64,000 nucleotides of DNA from Coniferiporia sulphurascens (GCA_002794785.1 NBBA01000006.1:1984001-2048000); one strand, 5' to 3'. Counted from the first letter of the stretch, positions 35,143-47,285 are shown. Numbers and translations are program-made. Notes: generated by a model not told the origin, from the letters alone.

Positions 35143-35208
35143 CATCTGTTTCTCCTACGCATAACCAAACGAAATCGTCACAGTGCACCGCGACACCCTT
35201 TTGATAGC

Positions 35209-35478
35209 TCATTTTTGGCATCCACATGCATATGGACAATATTCCGGCATCCCGAAACCTGAAACGCAAAATGCGATCTGGTCTCTAGTAACGTATTTGC
35301 CATAGTACCAAGTGCAATACCCGACCGGCTTGCACAGGCGCAGCGAGCGTTGTCGGCTGTAGTGTTCAAACTTGAAGTTGTAACTAAAGATCATATCTAG
35401 TAATTCGGGTATACTAGCGACCCGCTCCATTGCAGTAGCAGATATCCCTGGCTTTGCGTTCCGCTTGCTGGATGCCAT
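35209..35478 (-). pseudogene. F-box-like N-terminal scrap
   Basis: An 89-codon frame starts MASSKRNAKPG and contains RVASIPELLDMIFSYNFKF, like the first helix of an F-box (IPELLxxIFSYL). The rest of the F-box and all of the substrate-binding part are missing. Either it is a remnant, or a short exon of a gene whose remainder I cannot see. F-box proteins recruit substrates to SCF ubiquitin ligases. Confidence 0.4.
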
Positions 35479-35841
35479 GGTTTGTAGACAGGTTCGGATG
35501 TCCCGTGGTGGTTGTTAGAGTCCGAGTCGTGCGCGTGGCTTCAAGCTGCGAAGGAAAAAGTCTACATAGATATTAGTTCGATACACGAACGCTGAGCTTT
35601 GTTTGAATTTGAACTTCAATAACAATAGGTTAAGCAATGAGTGTCAAGGAAAAATCCATAGCTGATGCCAGATAAGCCTTCGCACTTGTGTGTTCCGGGA
35701 AAAGGCAAATGGAATCATGAGCGACTTCATTGCTACTCAGTGTTGTAGACACTCAGTGATGGGCAACAGCGCACGCAAAAAGCTCGAAGTACTCAGTACA
35801 GTATGTTTGGCCAATTCGCCATGTCTTCCGTGCGCAAATGC

Positions 35842-38338
35842 TTAGCGTTCTGTGTTCTCGATATAGTCCTTGATGCACTTGATGGCGTCCTTCATGCTGG
35901 GTCGCTTCTTCGGGTCGGAGCTCATCAGATTCTTGCTCAAGCCCATCAGGAACTCTCGATGCGACGCTTTAGGGCATTTCACACACAAATCGGATACCAC
36001 CTTCCCAGCAGCCCACACGTCTGCCCACATCGGATTGTACGGCTCAGCACCCCCGACCTCGGGTGCCGTCCATCCTTTGGTGCCGATGAATCTACCGTCA
36101 AGCTGACCCACACGGAGAACTCCCAAATTAAAGTCGATGATCGAAACTCGGCCTGTCGTCTCGTCCACAACAATGTTTGAAGGCTTCAGGTCGTTATGCG
36201 CCACTTCCTTTTCGTGCAGGAACGCGACCCCTTCAAATAACTGCCGAGCAACCGCTAGCAGATTATCCGATAGGTTCTTGTATGAAGTCACTTTGGTGCC
36301 GCCATCCGGCAACACCACCAGTATGCCGTCATTCACAGCGTGGAACGCCATCCCACCCACTACAGGGTTGTGAGGAGAGTCAAATCTCGACAGAAAAGAA
36401 AGTATCCGGAATTCGTTGTCCTTATCTGGGCAGAGGAACTTGACGTAGTATAGCTCGGTGTCTCTGTACGCTACTGCCACGAAAGGGTGCTGCACATGCA
36501 ATAGTTAGTAAGGGTTAACTCAATGAACGCGTTGCTTACATCAAACAAGATGTACGGATCTGGTCTAAAGCCTAACTCGACCATAACGTCTTTCACGGCA
36601 GACCCGGAAAAGGGCTCTTCTTTAACTGAATCAAGTGCGCTCGTACTTCTGCCTGGCGCTTTACTTGAGCGTTTCCGGCTTGTGTGTTCGGCGGGTCTAC
36701 TTGACAATGAGCTCAAGTCTTTGCCCGCCTTCGTTATCTCCTCTAACTTATCGAACTTGCTGGAATCAAGTTCTTCTTCAATATGGCGTATCTCCTCGCC
36801 ATAGTTGTACATTTCCCGAAGAAACTGCTTTCCCTCAGCACTTTTCTTAAGGTCATACTTATCACATAAAATATCCACCTGGAGATAGGGTGAGAAGAGG
36901 TCTGATTGCATGATAAAAATGCTTACGCGGCGATTATCTCTTTTCGGCTGATATACGAGGTACCTTTCCGCGATAAACTCATTCGTGATATATACAGCCA
37001 TCACAACGAAGGTTCGTGCAGACGACGTCTTCAGCAAATACGTTCCGACACGCGCCAGGACAATGGCCTGGCAAAGCATCCGCCACCTGTCTGACACCAC
37101 CTCTCCAATGATGAAGAGCATTTTGCTACTAGTAGCTGTGGAACTGAAATCACTCTTCGGTCGGTATTTCGTGATCTTTTTTTTTCCGTTTCCTTTCACA
37201 AACATGCAGGAAGGCCACTGTTTTCCCCTAGATGAACTTCAAGTTAGTAATAGCTGCGCACAACAACAAAAATCCTAACATTTCGAATTTGGCGATTCCC
37301 TGCCTGGCAAAAGCCATGCTTGGCGGTAAGACATACACGCTTACCGTTATCACTGCAATCAGCTCGGATCGACGCTCATTCCGTTAGGAGACATCTGAGT
37401 GCAGCTCTTCCTCGAGGGTGGTTACCCGTGCGAAGTACTCAAATTCTAACTGGGATTCAATGGGCACTAAGGCGACCGAGCCCTTCCGCAGAGTGAAATA
37501 ATTTTTGAATCCGTTCCCAATCTTGTTCTTATAGAATTTCATGTTCTTCTTCGCACGCTTGTTGAGCTAGAGAACAATGCTGAACCGTCTTTTTCAAATG
37601 GCGAAGGGTAACTTACCATGTACTGCCTTGGTGCCGAAAGCCTCGCGATCATCCCCAACACATCGCTTGGCACGTCTGAATTCGGCACGTCTGGATCAGG
37701 GCCGCCGGTCCGCTGTTGTTTGGTTTAGTTTGCACTCTTGAAGGTGGGCTGTTGCTCTGTAGGCCCTGTAGACCCGGCGGCGGTCTGATCATCCTTAGCA
37801 ATTCTCAAGACGTCACATGGCTTCCATGTCGACTTTCCATTCCACACAGTGAGGCAGTTGAATAGTGTCTCATTTACTTGCTTCAACATCGTTTCGTCAG
37901 AATCTGGACTCTCAGCGTCAGGAAGAATTGCATAATAATAAGCAATTGCGTACCGTCGGAACGTTCAATCAGTAGGCACACGTGATCCCCGGGAACCTCG
38001 TTCGGAAAATATTTCTTGATGATATCATAATGATCCAGAATTTCTGTCTCACACTCCTGAAGTATATCCGCTTTATTCTTAGCTTTGTGAGGGGACTTGT
38101 CCAGGAGGACAGGAGGTTTGAGAAGGGAATATCGACATTGGGCAGGCCTGAGCCCTTTAAGGTATTCTTCCACATCTAGATCTTGTTCCTTCACCAGGTG
38201 GAAGATCGATCCCACATCCTTGTTTTTCGCGACTTCAACATGGACAGGGAAGTCCCCAACTAGCACGAAGAGATAGAGAGTATCTGCGGGAGGCCGAGAA
38301 ACGGGCAAGACAACGTGATGAGAAGGCATACTGGCCAT
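35842..38338 (-). CDS. Crinkler-type protein with C-terminal protein kinase domain
   Basis: The first exon (about 37954-38338) encodes a Crinkler-like ubiquitin-fold header: LYLFVLVGDFPVHVEVAKNK, DVEEYLKGLRPAQCRYSLLK, ILDHYDIIKKYFPNEVPGDH and VCLLIERSD, ending in the usual F-P-x-EVP-x-x-H pattern. A middle part of several exons (VAVYITNEF-like, then CDKYDLKKSAEGKQFLREMY) leads to the kinase domain in 35842-36538: YYVKFL (likely ATP-binding Lys), VAHNDLKPSNIVVD (catalytic Asp, Asn in place of Arg in HRD), IIDFNLG (Asn in place of the Gly of DFG) and GWTAPEV. Crinkler-kinase fusions are known in oomycetes and fungi, with nuclear action proposed. A TAA at 37725-37727 follows FKSAN and I could not splice around it, so the middle of the gene may be damaged. 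Confidence 0.7.
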
Positions 38339-38456
38339 GGAGGTGGGAGGTGTTCAAGTTCAACGTGGTCGTCCAAGTTACTGGTTGTCATCAACATTTC
38401 CCACGGTTAGTCACGGGCCAAGCATCGCAGCGCTCGAGCACACACGTGACACACCC

Positions 38457-39573
38457 TTTTTTTTTTTTTTTTTGATTCTCAATTTGTATTCTGCTATAGC
38501 AAATTAATTACAAGACGCAGTTGCCCAATCAATGTATCTAGGGCATTTATGATGGCATGTGGAGTGGGGTAGAAGGGGATCTGGCATAGTAAGATGGTTC
38601 TGGGGTCGAATTGCGGGAGGGCAGCTACTGAGGTGGGTGGCTAGTAATTACTTGTCAGGCAGAATGAGGACAGGGAGTGAGAAGAGTGCTGGTGGAGGGG
38701 GTTGGTAAGAGGGCAGCTGCAGAGAGAGAGAGAGCTGGCAAATGAGCAGTGCTATTCCCAGGTGGCTACTCAGGGCAGTAGGGCAGGCCAAAAATGGGTC
38801 CCTGGGAAAGGGAGGTTTTTGGGAAGTGGTGGTGGGGAGGGTGGTCCTAGGAAGGGGCTCCCCTGTGTGGAGGGAGTGTTTCAGTGGGGGGGCAGTGGCT
38901 GTGGGAGTAGGGGTGGGTGACGTGACAGGTGACGTGACCAAGCCTTGAGGGGGCAGTGTGGGTTGAGGGCTGGGGAGGCTGGCATGTGGTGTGACATGTG
39001 ATGTGACATGGGCATGAGGCGGCAGAGTGGGCTGAGGGTTGGAGGTGGGGGTTCTGAGGGTGTGGGCCAAGAGACCAGGAGGCTGGTTGAGGTTGGGGTG
39101 GTGGAGGGGATTTGGCCAAGTAGGAAGGGTATGAGAGTAGTGGTGGGCAACACAGCCAGTTTCATGGTGGCAAAAGATGATGTTGGTTATTGCAGTGGGC
39201 AGGGGAAGGATGAGTGGGGCCTCAGTGAGCCCAGGTATGTAGGGAGGTATGGTGGGGTGGCAGAGACCAAGGGTGACCTGGAGGGCCTCATCTTGGAGGA
39301 AGTAGGTGGAGAGGTGGGGGCGAGATAGAGCCCAGGCTAAGAGGTCAACAGAGAGTGGGTCATATAGTGCATAAGTGGTGGTGGTGGAGTGGGTTGGCAC
39401 CGGGAGAGAAAGGAGGCATAAAAGGGGGCAGGGGTGGGGGGGAAAGGGAAGTGGAATAGTGGTAAAAGATAATGATGCTGTGTAGTAGCAGCACAACAGT
39501 TTGGCTAAGGGAGCCGGGTGGTGCCTTTCGGTGGGATGGGGCGGCTGGTGGTGGTAAGAGGGAGAGTCGACCG
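38457..39573 (-). mobile_element. Retroposed insertion with poly(A) tail and 13-bp target duplication
   Basis: ACGTGACACACCC occurs at 38444-38456 and again at 39574-39586. Between them lies 1.1 kb that begins, on the plus strand, with 17 T. Read on the minus strand this is a sequence ending in poly(A), flanked by a target-site duplication, the hallmark of LINE-mediated retroposition. The body is extremely strand-biased (G/T-rich plus strand, C/A-rich minus strand) and free of minus-strand stops for over 300 codons, with a Pro/Thr/His-rich translation. No reverse transcriptase is present; it may be a SINE-like element, a 5'-truncated LINE end or a retroposed non-coding RNA. Confidence 0.7.
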
Positions 39574-39586
39574 ACGTGACACACCC

Positions 39587-40858
39587 CACCGGGCCACCGC
39601 CCAGCCACGGACCCAAGTTCTTGTACAACAACCAAATTTCGGTGCGTTGCACTCATTCACCTACGTGTGCTTGTTTCTGTTGTACTCCATTCTTGAGGAC
39701 ATACATGCTTTCAGGATACCTACGCACTTCATACAGATACTCGATGGTGCGGGTATGCCCTATCATAACGTTATGTAGGTGCGCTCGTGGTGCTATTTGC
39801 CTACTGCCGACTCGACACTACGGGTTGTCTTATCGTCATGCTGGTCGACTACAGAATAGCAAACGCAAAGGATCCTGTGCCGAGGAGAATCCAGACGTGC
39901 AGCGGGTCGTTCTGCGTCCGTGCCCAGAGACTATATGGGCGAATGTCTGTATGTTGAACGCAAGGGCTGATTGGGCTTAGTCGATTGGAAGCTTTAGATA
40001 CTGAGGCTAGGCTTGCTGGTGTGTCACGGCGCTGTTAATCTGATGCATTAATCGCTTCTCATTCACCCTCTGGCCATCAAAAAAAACCATCTACTTCAAC
40101 GCCTTTGTGTCTAGACCCTGACCCGCATCCAACACGTATCGTCAAAGACATGCTTCGGGTGGATAACTAGGCTCAGAACAGGGACCTCGTCGATTACTCT
40201 GCGAAGCAAGAAATCGTACTCGAGGCCTACAGCTTACTCACGTCAGTAGTACCCCTACATTTATCTCCGCTTACTGGCCCTGACGTCCCGAAGACGAAAA
40301 AAAAAGACGAATACAAATACAAATACAAATACAAATCATACGGTGCACACTTGTAACACCAACACGTCAAGATTTCCTTGAACAATCCCCTCGCCCCTCA
40401 ACCACAGTACGAACTCCTGTGATTCTTCTTCTCAACAGTACAGTACAGTACAGTACTCCACTGCGTGGGCCGAGACTGGGACTGGGAGACCAAATAAAAA
40501 ACAACACATCTTCCTAATCCTTAAAAAAAAAACTCGTTCGAACCGGGTATGTCAGGCACAATTTTAAAAAATCATAATAAAAGAGAGAAAGAGGTCCAAA
40601 CCAATTCCGATAGGCAAAAAAAAACCGGTTGGGGTTTCTAGTAACGTATAACGTACTACTGTAAATTAATTGCCGTACCACGTATCTAAATCTCACTCGA
40701 ACTCGGATGTATCACACGTAAACCCCGAGTCGGAGTCCCGACCCAGCGAGGCGAGGCGACCTTACGCTTCTCACGTTTTAATTCCAGGACAACCTCCCTA
40801 GCCCTCCTATCTTTCGTCTATCCCTTCTTGATCTCTTACCACCACCATCTCCCTTTGG
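39587..40858. other. Intergenic DNA with simple repeats
   Basis: No recognisable gene. It holds about five ACAAAT/TACAAA units at 40310-40337, about five CAGTA units at 40436-40458, and several A-runs at 40296-40620. Confidence 0.55.
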
Positions 40859-42330
40859 GTTTTGGTGTTGCAAGGGGGGTATCTGTCTAAGGGAGGGGGC
40901 CTGAGTGGTTTGCAGGCACTACCCTGACCATACCTGGGGTTCCCCTGGGCGGCCATGACGTTAACGCCTGCTGTGGGCTGTCACGGTGAGGGGCTTCCGA
41001 CCCCCCTTGCCACCCATGGCGCAGCCCCCCCGAGAGGGGAGGGGCGCTCAGTGTGTGAGTGGATCAAATCCTCACACCAAGTGTACTGACCGCCACCGCA
41101 TCGTGCGGGGTGGGTGTTGGACAATTGTTACAAATTTCCTTTACTTTTCCCTATTGCGCTGACTCACTTCCTCTTTGTCATCATCAGTCAGCGCAACTCC
41201 CCCATTTCTCTGCCTTACTCATCCTTATTCGCCTCACACCATAAGACGCCATGATGACGCCTTCTTGCACCATCATGACATGCTTTGCTTACTGATCGCC
41301 GTACTTGTATTACCAAGGCATTCCCTTGAGTTCCATGACCTCCCATAGTCTGGTAAACATACCTAACCAAGTCGCTACAGTAACAAACACATAGAGTAGC
41401 ATATAAGCATGTAACTTTGGTAGCACAAGCCCTAAGCTTGTGCTCTTTGTTCATACAAGCCCATTATCTGCTACCACCAGTCCATTGTGTGCTTTCCAGC
41501 CACTGGTCGCTTCGTCGTAACCCGACTCGCTATCAGAAACCCACCGTGTCTATATCGCCGATCAGGAAGCCCCGGCAACGATCCCACCTTGACTTACGAC
41601 ATCTAGGAAGCCCCGTTGCCGTACCACCAGTTCCGACGATCAGGAAGCCCCGACGTCGATCACCACGTAACCGTTGAGCTTAACAACAATGGACCTTGGA
41701 CGACGTGCAACAAAGTTCACCGACTTACGGGTGCCTGGCCTGTATAGCTCCTTATATGCTCCCTGCTGGACCAGTGATGATTAACTGGCTATGGCATTTC
41801 TGCTGCCCTCTGCCCTGCCCCTGACAAACCTGCCCACCACAATGGTGCTTCGTGACATCCAGTTCCCCTGGACTCCCCCATTTGGGCGCCTCGGCACCCA
41901 CGCTCGACCCGGCCCCTCACGAGGCCCCCACCCATGCAGCCCTCCAATCGTAATAGTGCGGACTGGCATTAGCACGCAACGAAACCCTAGCCTGGACAAT
42001 TGTAGTTGTAGGATGAGTTTTCGAATGCCCCCCCCCCCTCCCTGCCACAAACTTTCCTTTCCCAAACCAACACCAACGACCATCCTCCAATGTGAGGCTC
42101 TGAAAAGTCTAGTAGCTAGTAGTGTGGGTCATAGGGTCTCAGTAGTAGTTGGACCTGCCTTCCTCCCCTAATCCAAAGAATGAATGACCAACCTCCCCAG
42201 GGCTCTGATAGTCTAGTAGCTAGTAGGTGACGGGCTAGTAGGGTAGTATAGGGACTTGGGCACGGCCTACGGCCGCGCACTGTTCTTTTTAGAATGACGC
42301 GCGTAATAAAATCCATCTCTCTCTCTCTCC
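40859..42330 (+). other. Possible remnant of a non-LTR or LTR element
   Basis: GC-rich, apparently structured DNA at 40890-41110 is followed by a region with three copies of AGGAAGCCCCG (41566, 41608 and 41643) and a polyC tract near 42030. A direct repeat, GCTCTGA-AGTCTAGTAGCTAGTAG, lies at about 42098 and 42203, and the stretch ends with GCGCGTAATAAAATCC plus a CT microsatellite near 42300-42330. The tail resembles a LINE 3' end, but no reverse transcriptase or gag domain is seen, so the class is uncertain. Confidence 0.3.
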
Positions 42331-42599
42331 TATCTTTCGTCTTCCCAATTCACGTCTACTATATCGACATGGACATCTTAAACAAACAGCAACATAAGAA
42401 AGAGCCCCAGTCAAAAGAACTAAAGACCGAAATAAGGAAGAGGAAACCCAGCCAACAGTCAAGAGCCAACAGCGAGTCGAACTCAACAGGGAAACAAAGG
42501 CTCAGGACGAAGAGAGACCCACGCTAAAACTTGAACAGACACCAGGCCCGTCCACCCATTCCACCCCCATCTCCATCCTCAACCCGCCTCAATTCTCAA

Positions 42600-43374
42600 T
42601 CACACATCCCCCTCTTCAACATCCCCGTACCCAAAGAACCCCCAAGCCGAGCCCGCATCAAGGTCGTCCGCATCAACCGTGTCCTTCCGCCCAATCACGC
42701 CGTTGATCTGGTACAGCGACTTGCGGCCCTGCGTATGCGATATGCGATATGCGAGGAAAGAGAGGAAGACAAGGAGGTCACGTTAGCGCGGATGTATAAC
42801 AGGTAAGGAGGGGAGAGAGAGGAAACTCACGATCCCGAGAGAGACCTTGATCGCTGGCGGGCCAGGCTCATAGCGTTCGAGCTCCGGCTCCGACCCCGGC
42901 TGCCGCCCGACCTCGTCTTTATCCTCAGCCCGCGCCCGACGACTCGCCGCCGCCGCCGCTGCAAGCCTCAACACATTCCTCGCTGCCACTTCCGCCTGCC
43001 AATACGCCGTGTGCCCCGCCTTGATCGCGCCAAACGCGTCCGCCGCATCGCCAATAACGAACATGTGCGGATAGGGCGTCTCAGGGAGCGGTTCTTGCTC
43101 ATCCTCCTGCTCCATCTCTTCCTGCTCCTCCTCGTCAGGCTCTGCAAAGTCACTTCCGCTGCTAGGAACCAACACATCTGCGCCGAGATTGAGCTTCTCA
43201 ATGCCCTCAGAGAGCTCCCCCGCCTCTTCATCCTCACCAGACATTAGCTCGAGTGGGATCACGCCTAGCTGCATTGTCGGCAACGCATACGCAAGCTTTG
43301 TCTCCGGATCGACCGAGCCGGGTGACATCTCCGCAATGAGGCCCGTGTTGGGCGTCTGGCCTGTACACAGCAGC
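42600..43374 (-). pseudogene. 5'-truncated AIF/AMID-like FAD oxidoreductase
   Basis: Two exons remain (42831-43374, 42600-42728). LLCTGQTPNTGLIAEM is the end of the NAD-binding domain. HMFVIGDAADAFGAIKAGHTA is the FAD-binding GD motif. YWQAEVAARNVLRL follows, and the C-terminal KVSLGI-GRKSLYQINGVIGRK block ends with a stop at 42600-42602. These belong to the AIF-like NADH-quinone oxidoreductase group. A long acidic insertion (PDEEEQEEMEQEDEQE) precedes the GD motif. The first two thirds, including the N-terminal GxGxxG, are missing: upstream of an intron acceptor at about 43375 only 65 bp of intron remain before a 90-bp fragment of the novel repeated unit. Confidence 0.75.
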
Positions 43375-43439
43375 TGCAAATTACGAATCGGTCAGAACCA
43401 GAAGACTGAATAGCGAACTGGAATGCAATGGACGCACGA

Positions 43440-43529
43440 ATGGCCTTGCTTAATTGGATAAAAATGGAGGTTTGATGTGTGTTTTGGGCGCTTCCTTGTT
43501 CCTTATTTGGTAGTCGTCATAAACCTTGA
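43440..43529 (-). repeat. 90-bp end fragment of the novel repeated unit
   Basis: On the minus strand it begins TCAAGGTTTATGACGACTAC at 43529, continues with the CAAATAAGGAACAAGGAAGC module and ends near AAGCAAGGCCA. It matches the first 90 bp of units A, B and D. Beyond 43440 the sequence is the AIF-like gene's intron. Confidence 0.85.
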
Positions 43530-43784
43530 TCCCTCGTCTACGGAGACGGATTCCACCGTCGGTTTTTCAGTCTTTCGGTAGAAGACATATGGCATAATGC
43601 GAGGAATGCTTTTACCATTCGTAGAAGTTACTTGAACCAAAAATCTTTTCACGACTTGAGCAGCTCCTTGAAATCGAAGAGTTCACTATGAGGCATATGA
43701 CAAAAAGACCTCTAAGACACCTTGTCAGGATTACGTCCGTCCTTTAATGATTGTTTTTTTTTTTTAAATTTTCCATGCCTGCTA

Positions 43785-44489
43785 CAGTCAACCACCTTTC
43801 CTTTAGACACCCAATCAAAAAATATTTTTTGCTATTTTTTCCGAGTTGTTTGCTCTTTCAAAACCAGCCAAGGATGATCCACAAAGTGCTAAGGGCATTC
43901 TGTGAAATCCTCAGCAATGTAGCTGCAAAGAATCAATTATAGTGAATTCTTTAGTGAAATCAAGAGTTTTGTCACAGATCCAGGTCCTTTGGACACCCGT
44001 GACAGCGTGATAAACGTGTCAATCAGGGGTTTACATTTCCATGCAGGCTGGTATCTCGTCTGCATAACCAAAGGTCTGGAAGCTTCAGGCGTGGGAATTG
44101 ACAATGTGGTCCAATATCACACTCAGTGCCTTCAGAATGGTATTTTGCTTATTCTGCCCACATTTTTTGTTTAATTGTTTTACTCCAAAGTCAAACACAT
44201 GGAACTAGATCTCCTGCATGCTTGTACATAGATTTCATGGGCAAATATGACAAAGTCAAATTTTAAGAGAGTGTTTTTGATTGCATCGAATAGAGCAAAT
44301 CCTACTTTTTGACATCTTTTTTTTTTTGTGAAAGAACTGGGACAGCACTCTGCACCAAAATTATAATATATATAGCTAGAGCCAGCCTGTATCTACATGA
44401 ATTTTTTCAAATGAAAAGAGATGGAAATGAAGGAGAAAAAGACTGGTGTCTAAAGGATGGGTGGTGTCTAAAGGAATGGTGGTTGACTG
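43785..44489. mobile_element. Tc1/mariner-type MITE with TA target duplication
   Basis: The ends are CAGTCAACCACC...TTTAGACACC at 43785 and GGTGTCTAAAGG...GGTGGTTGACTG ending at 44489, flanked by TA at 43783-43784 and 44490-44491. A second internal GTGTCTAAAGGATGG lies beside the right end. At 705 bp, with frames full of stops, it is an internally deleted, non-autonomous copy. It lies upstream of the FCP1-like gene. Confidence 0.8.
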
Positions 44490-44615
44490 TAGCATGATAA
44501 GATTCGTGAACGTAGCAAAAGCCCTGCTTTTTATATAACGTGTCACGCGTGACGAGTGTCACTGTTATACCTGCGGTTTTGGCACGAGAGCTTTGCAGCG
44601 CTGCGGGACAAGTAG

Positions 44616-47285
44616 ATGGTTCGGGCTCAGCTGCTGCGATTCATGCGCACACAGCGAAACCGTCCTCGCACAGCGCATTCCTCTCTCTCTCTTCGACCAC
44701 GACCCCTATCCACGAACACCAGTTCTCTCGGACACCGACGCGCGATGTACGGCGACGATTCGGATTGCTACTACTACGCCGGCAACGAGGAGGGCGCGAA
44801 TGGCTACTATCCCGACGCCCATGACCGCTATTATGACCCCAGACACGGTGGACGCGGACGCAGAAGAGGAATGGGTCAGGGGACGTCGACGGGCCGCTTT
44901 GCAGGCAACACCAACTCCGATACATGGAATGCGGGCGCGAGCAGCAACGGCGCACGCAATCGCGACCACTACACGAGTCGCACCGACGCGTATGACGAGT
45001 ACTATGCTGTGCAGGGGCAAGAACAGGGGCATGCATCATCCCAAGTCGCGTACAGCGCGTACTACGATGCGTCTCTGGTAGAAACGCGGTCGCGCAGTCC
45101 GTACGGGGATCCGTCGTACCACGGAGCCGGGAATTATCAGGCCCGTCGGTTTTACCAGACGGGCGCACGGCGTTCGCCCCAGCCTCCATATTTCCCCCCT
45201 CCACGTCCCCCCTTCCTTCGTCCGCAACTACCACTGCAGCAGCAGCCGCAGCCACAACCCTCCATCGCTCCCGGCCCCTCCGACGAATACCTCCTCACCG
45301 CCTCCTCGCCCTCGCGCACCTGCACGCCAGAATCCGAGCCCGAATCCGCACCGCGCAAGCTCCTGATACTCGATCTGAACGGCACGCTGCTTGTGCGCAA
45401 AGAGCGCCGCTCGATCCTCCCGCGTCCATACATGCCCGCGTTCCGCGCGTACCTCTTCGCGCCGCAGACGCGAGCGTGGCTTGATACGATGGTGTGGAGC
45501 AGCGCGCAGCCGCATAACGTCGAGAAGATGGTGAGACGCTGTTTTTTTGAGCACAGGGAGGAGGTGGGTAAGAGCTGGGGCGGGGGCGGGAACGCGTGGA
45601 ATAGCGAGGAGACGGATAAGTGGGAGGGGAAGCTTGTTGCGGTGTGGGGGCGCGATACGCTGGGACTCTCGCACGTTGATTACTGTGAGTGATACCTTCT
45701 TTTTCCTGCTCTTTGCCAACACACGATAGAGTTCGGGTATCAGTAGAGACCTGTCTATATGCGCGAGATCTCGTCCCATCTCCACCGTCATTATCATCAC
45801 AATAATCGCGTCAACTAGCTAACCCGCCCATTTTGATATACAGCGCGTAAATCTCAAACGACCAAAGACCTCGCAAAACCCTGGAGCGCACTGAGCGACG
45901 GCGATCATAGTGCGTTTACGACGCTCCTGCTCGACGACTCGCCCGCGAAGGCGCGTCTACAGCCATACAACCACGTGTGCATTGCGGAGTACGGCGAGGA
46001 GTCGCGCGAGCGGGACGTGGCGAGTAAGCGTGGGGCAATCCTGAGGGAGCTGACGAGGTTCGTAGCAGAGAAGGCAGAGGAGAAGGCGGCCGTCCTTGAG
46101 GGAGACTCGGCTTCGTCGCGCACGGCGCGGAGGAAGGAGAAGAAGGAGCGTGAGAAGCGGGAGCGCTGGATGAAAATGGGAGAGCGTGCGGAGAGTGCGC
46201 TTGTTGATCGGCAACGGCGGGAGTTCGGGGATGCAGCTGAGGACGAAGCGCAAGTCGAGGCCGAGGTTGAGGCTGAACTCGAAGTCGAAGCCGAGGTTGA
46301 AGTCGAAATCAAATCTGAAGGTGAATCCGAAACCGGGGACAAAGACGAAACTATACCTTCACCCGAAACCAGCACCAATACCAATACCGACCCTGGATCC
46401 AACCCCGACCACAAACTTAAACCCGAACACCCCAAGCTGGACGAAACGCTTCTCGCAGTCGTCGGCATCCTCGACGCGCTGCGGTACGAGAGTAACGTCG
46501 CAGGCTGGGTGCGCGCGGGCGGGCTCTGGTGTGGGGATGCCCCACCCGCGGTCGATTCGCTCCACCCCGCAGAAGAAGGATATGCAGTGCGGGCGCCGTC
46601 CCCGACAGACGACGAGGTCGGCGTCGATGCCGATGCTGACGATATCGGCTCTGGAGCCGGACCTGCGTCGGATGAACCGCCGCCTCCGTCGTCGTCCCCC
46701 CAGGAGCGTGGGCCGTCGCCTGCTCTTACCTTTGCGTCTGCCACCGGTGCTGGGTCCGGGGGCGGGGGCGCCGTCTTGAGTGGTACCGCACATGCTGTAG
46801 CAGCGTTGACGCGCGACCCGAAGCGCCAGCGCTCGCAAGGCTCCCCTGCTGCGCCGGACAGGGAACCAGGCGTAGGCGCGAAGAAACGTGCGAGGCGGGG
46901 TGGGACGGCACAGGCACCGGCGCCGGCGTCTGACAACGACGGCACGGCGGGAGTGAAGGTTGTCGTGGCGAGGAACGACGCGGAGACATTGGGCGTCGGT
47001 GCCGATACTATTACCAATGCCGACGCCGGAGTCGACACGTCCACGCCCACCCCTGCACCCGCCCCAGCACCCGAGCCCACAGCGTTTACAGCGACTGCAG
47101 CTGCAGCGGCGAAGGCGGCACCTGTAGGTGTCCCAGGGACGCACGTGCCGATGTGGTTCGAGGACGCGGCGGTGTTCGACCGGTGGGTGGTGCGCGGGCG
47201 GGCTGCGCTGCGCGCTCTGGGAATTGAGGAGCAGGACGGTGTGGATATCCAGGATGCGCCTCCGGTGGTCCCGGGTCGTTGGTAG
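44616..47285 (+). CDS. FCP1/NIF-homology (HAD-like) domain protein
   Basis: Two exons (44616-45684, 45844-47285) give 836 residues. The N-terminal 230 residues are Tyr/Gly/Pro-rich and disordered (YYYAGNEE, QLPLQQQPQPQP). The HAD-type domain starts at about 247 with KLLILDLNGTLLVR, then RPYMPAFRAYLF, MVWSSAQPHNVEKMV and, in exon 2, TTLLLDDSPAKARLQPYNHV. FCP1/NIF phosphatases use a DxDxT motif; here the second Asp is Asn (DLNGT), so classical phosphatase chemistry is doubtful, though a DLNG variant is found in some fungal and plant members. Long acidic and low-complexity stretches (VEAEVEAELEVEAEVEVEI) follow and the protein ends VDIQDAPPVVPGRW. ATG 44745 is an alternative start. Role unknown; a nuclear or RNA-linked role is possible. 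Confidence 0.8.

Noticed and set aside
38648..39652. A 334-codon Pro/Thr-rich minus-strand ORF as a protein-coding gene
   Set aside because: It begins outside the target duplication and owes its openness to extreme base-composition bias; no domain or start context supports it.
41200..41700. A solo gypsy LTR
   Set aside because: There is a TATA-like element and short repeats, but no clear TG/CA ends or target duplication could be fixed.
45905..47080. A 391-codon minus-strand ORF opposite the FCP1-like gene
   Set aside because: It is antisense to exon 2 of a convincing gene and has Ala/Ser/Pro-rich GC-driven composition; a shadow frame.
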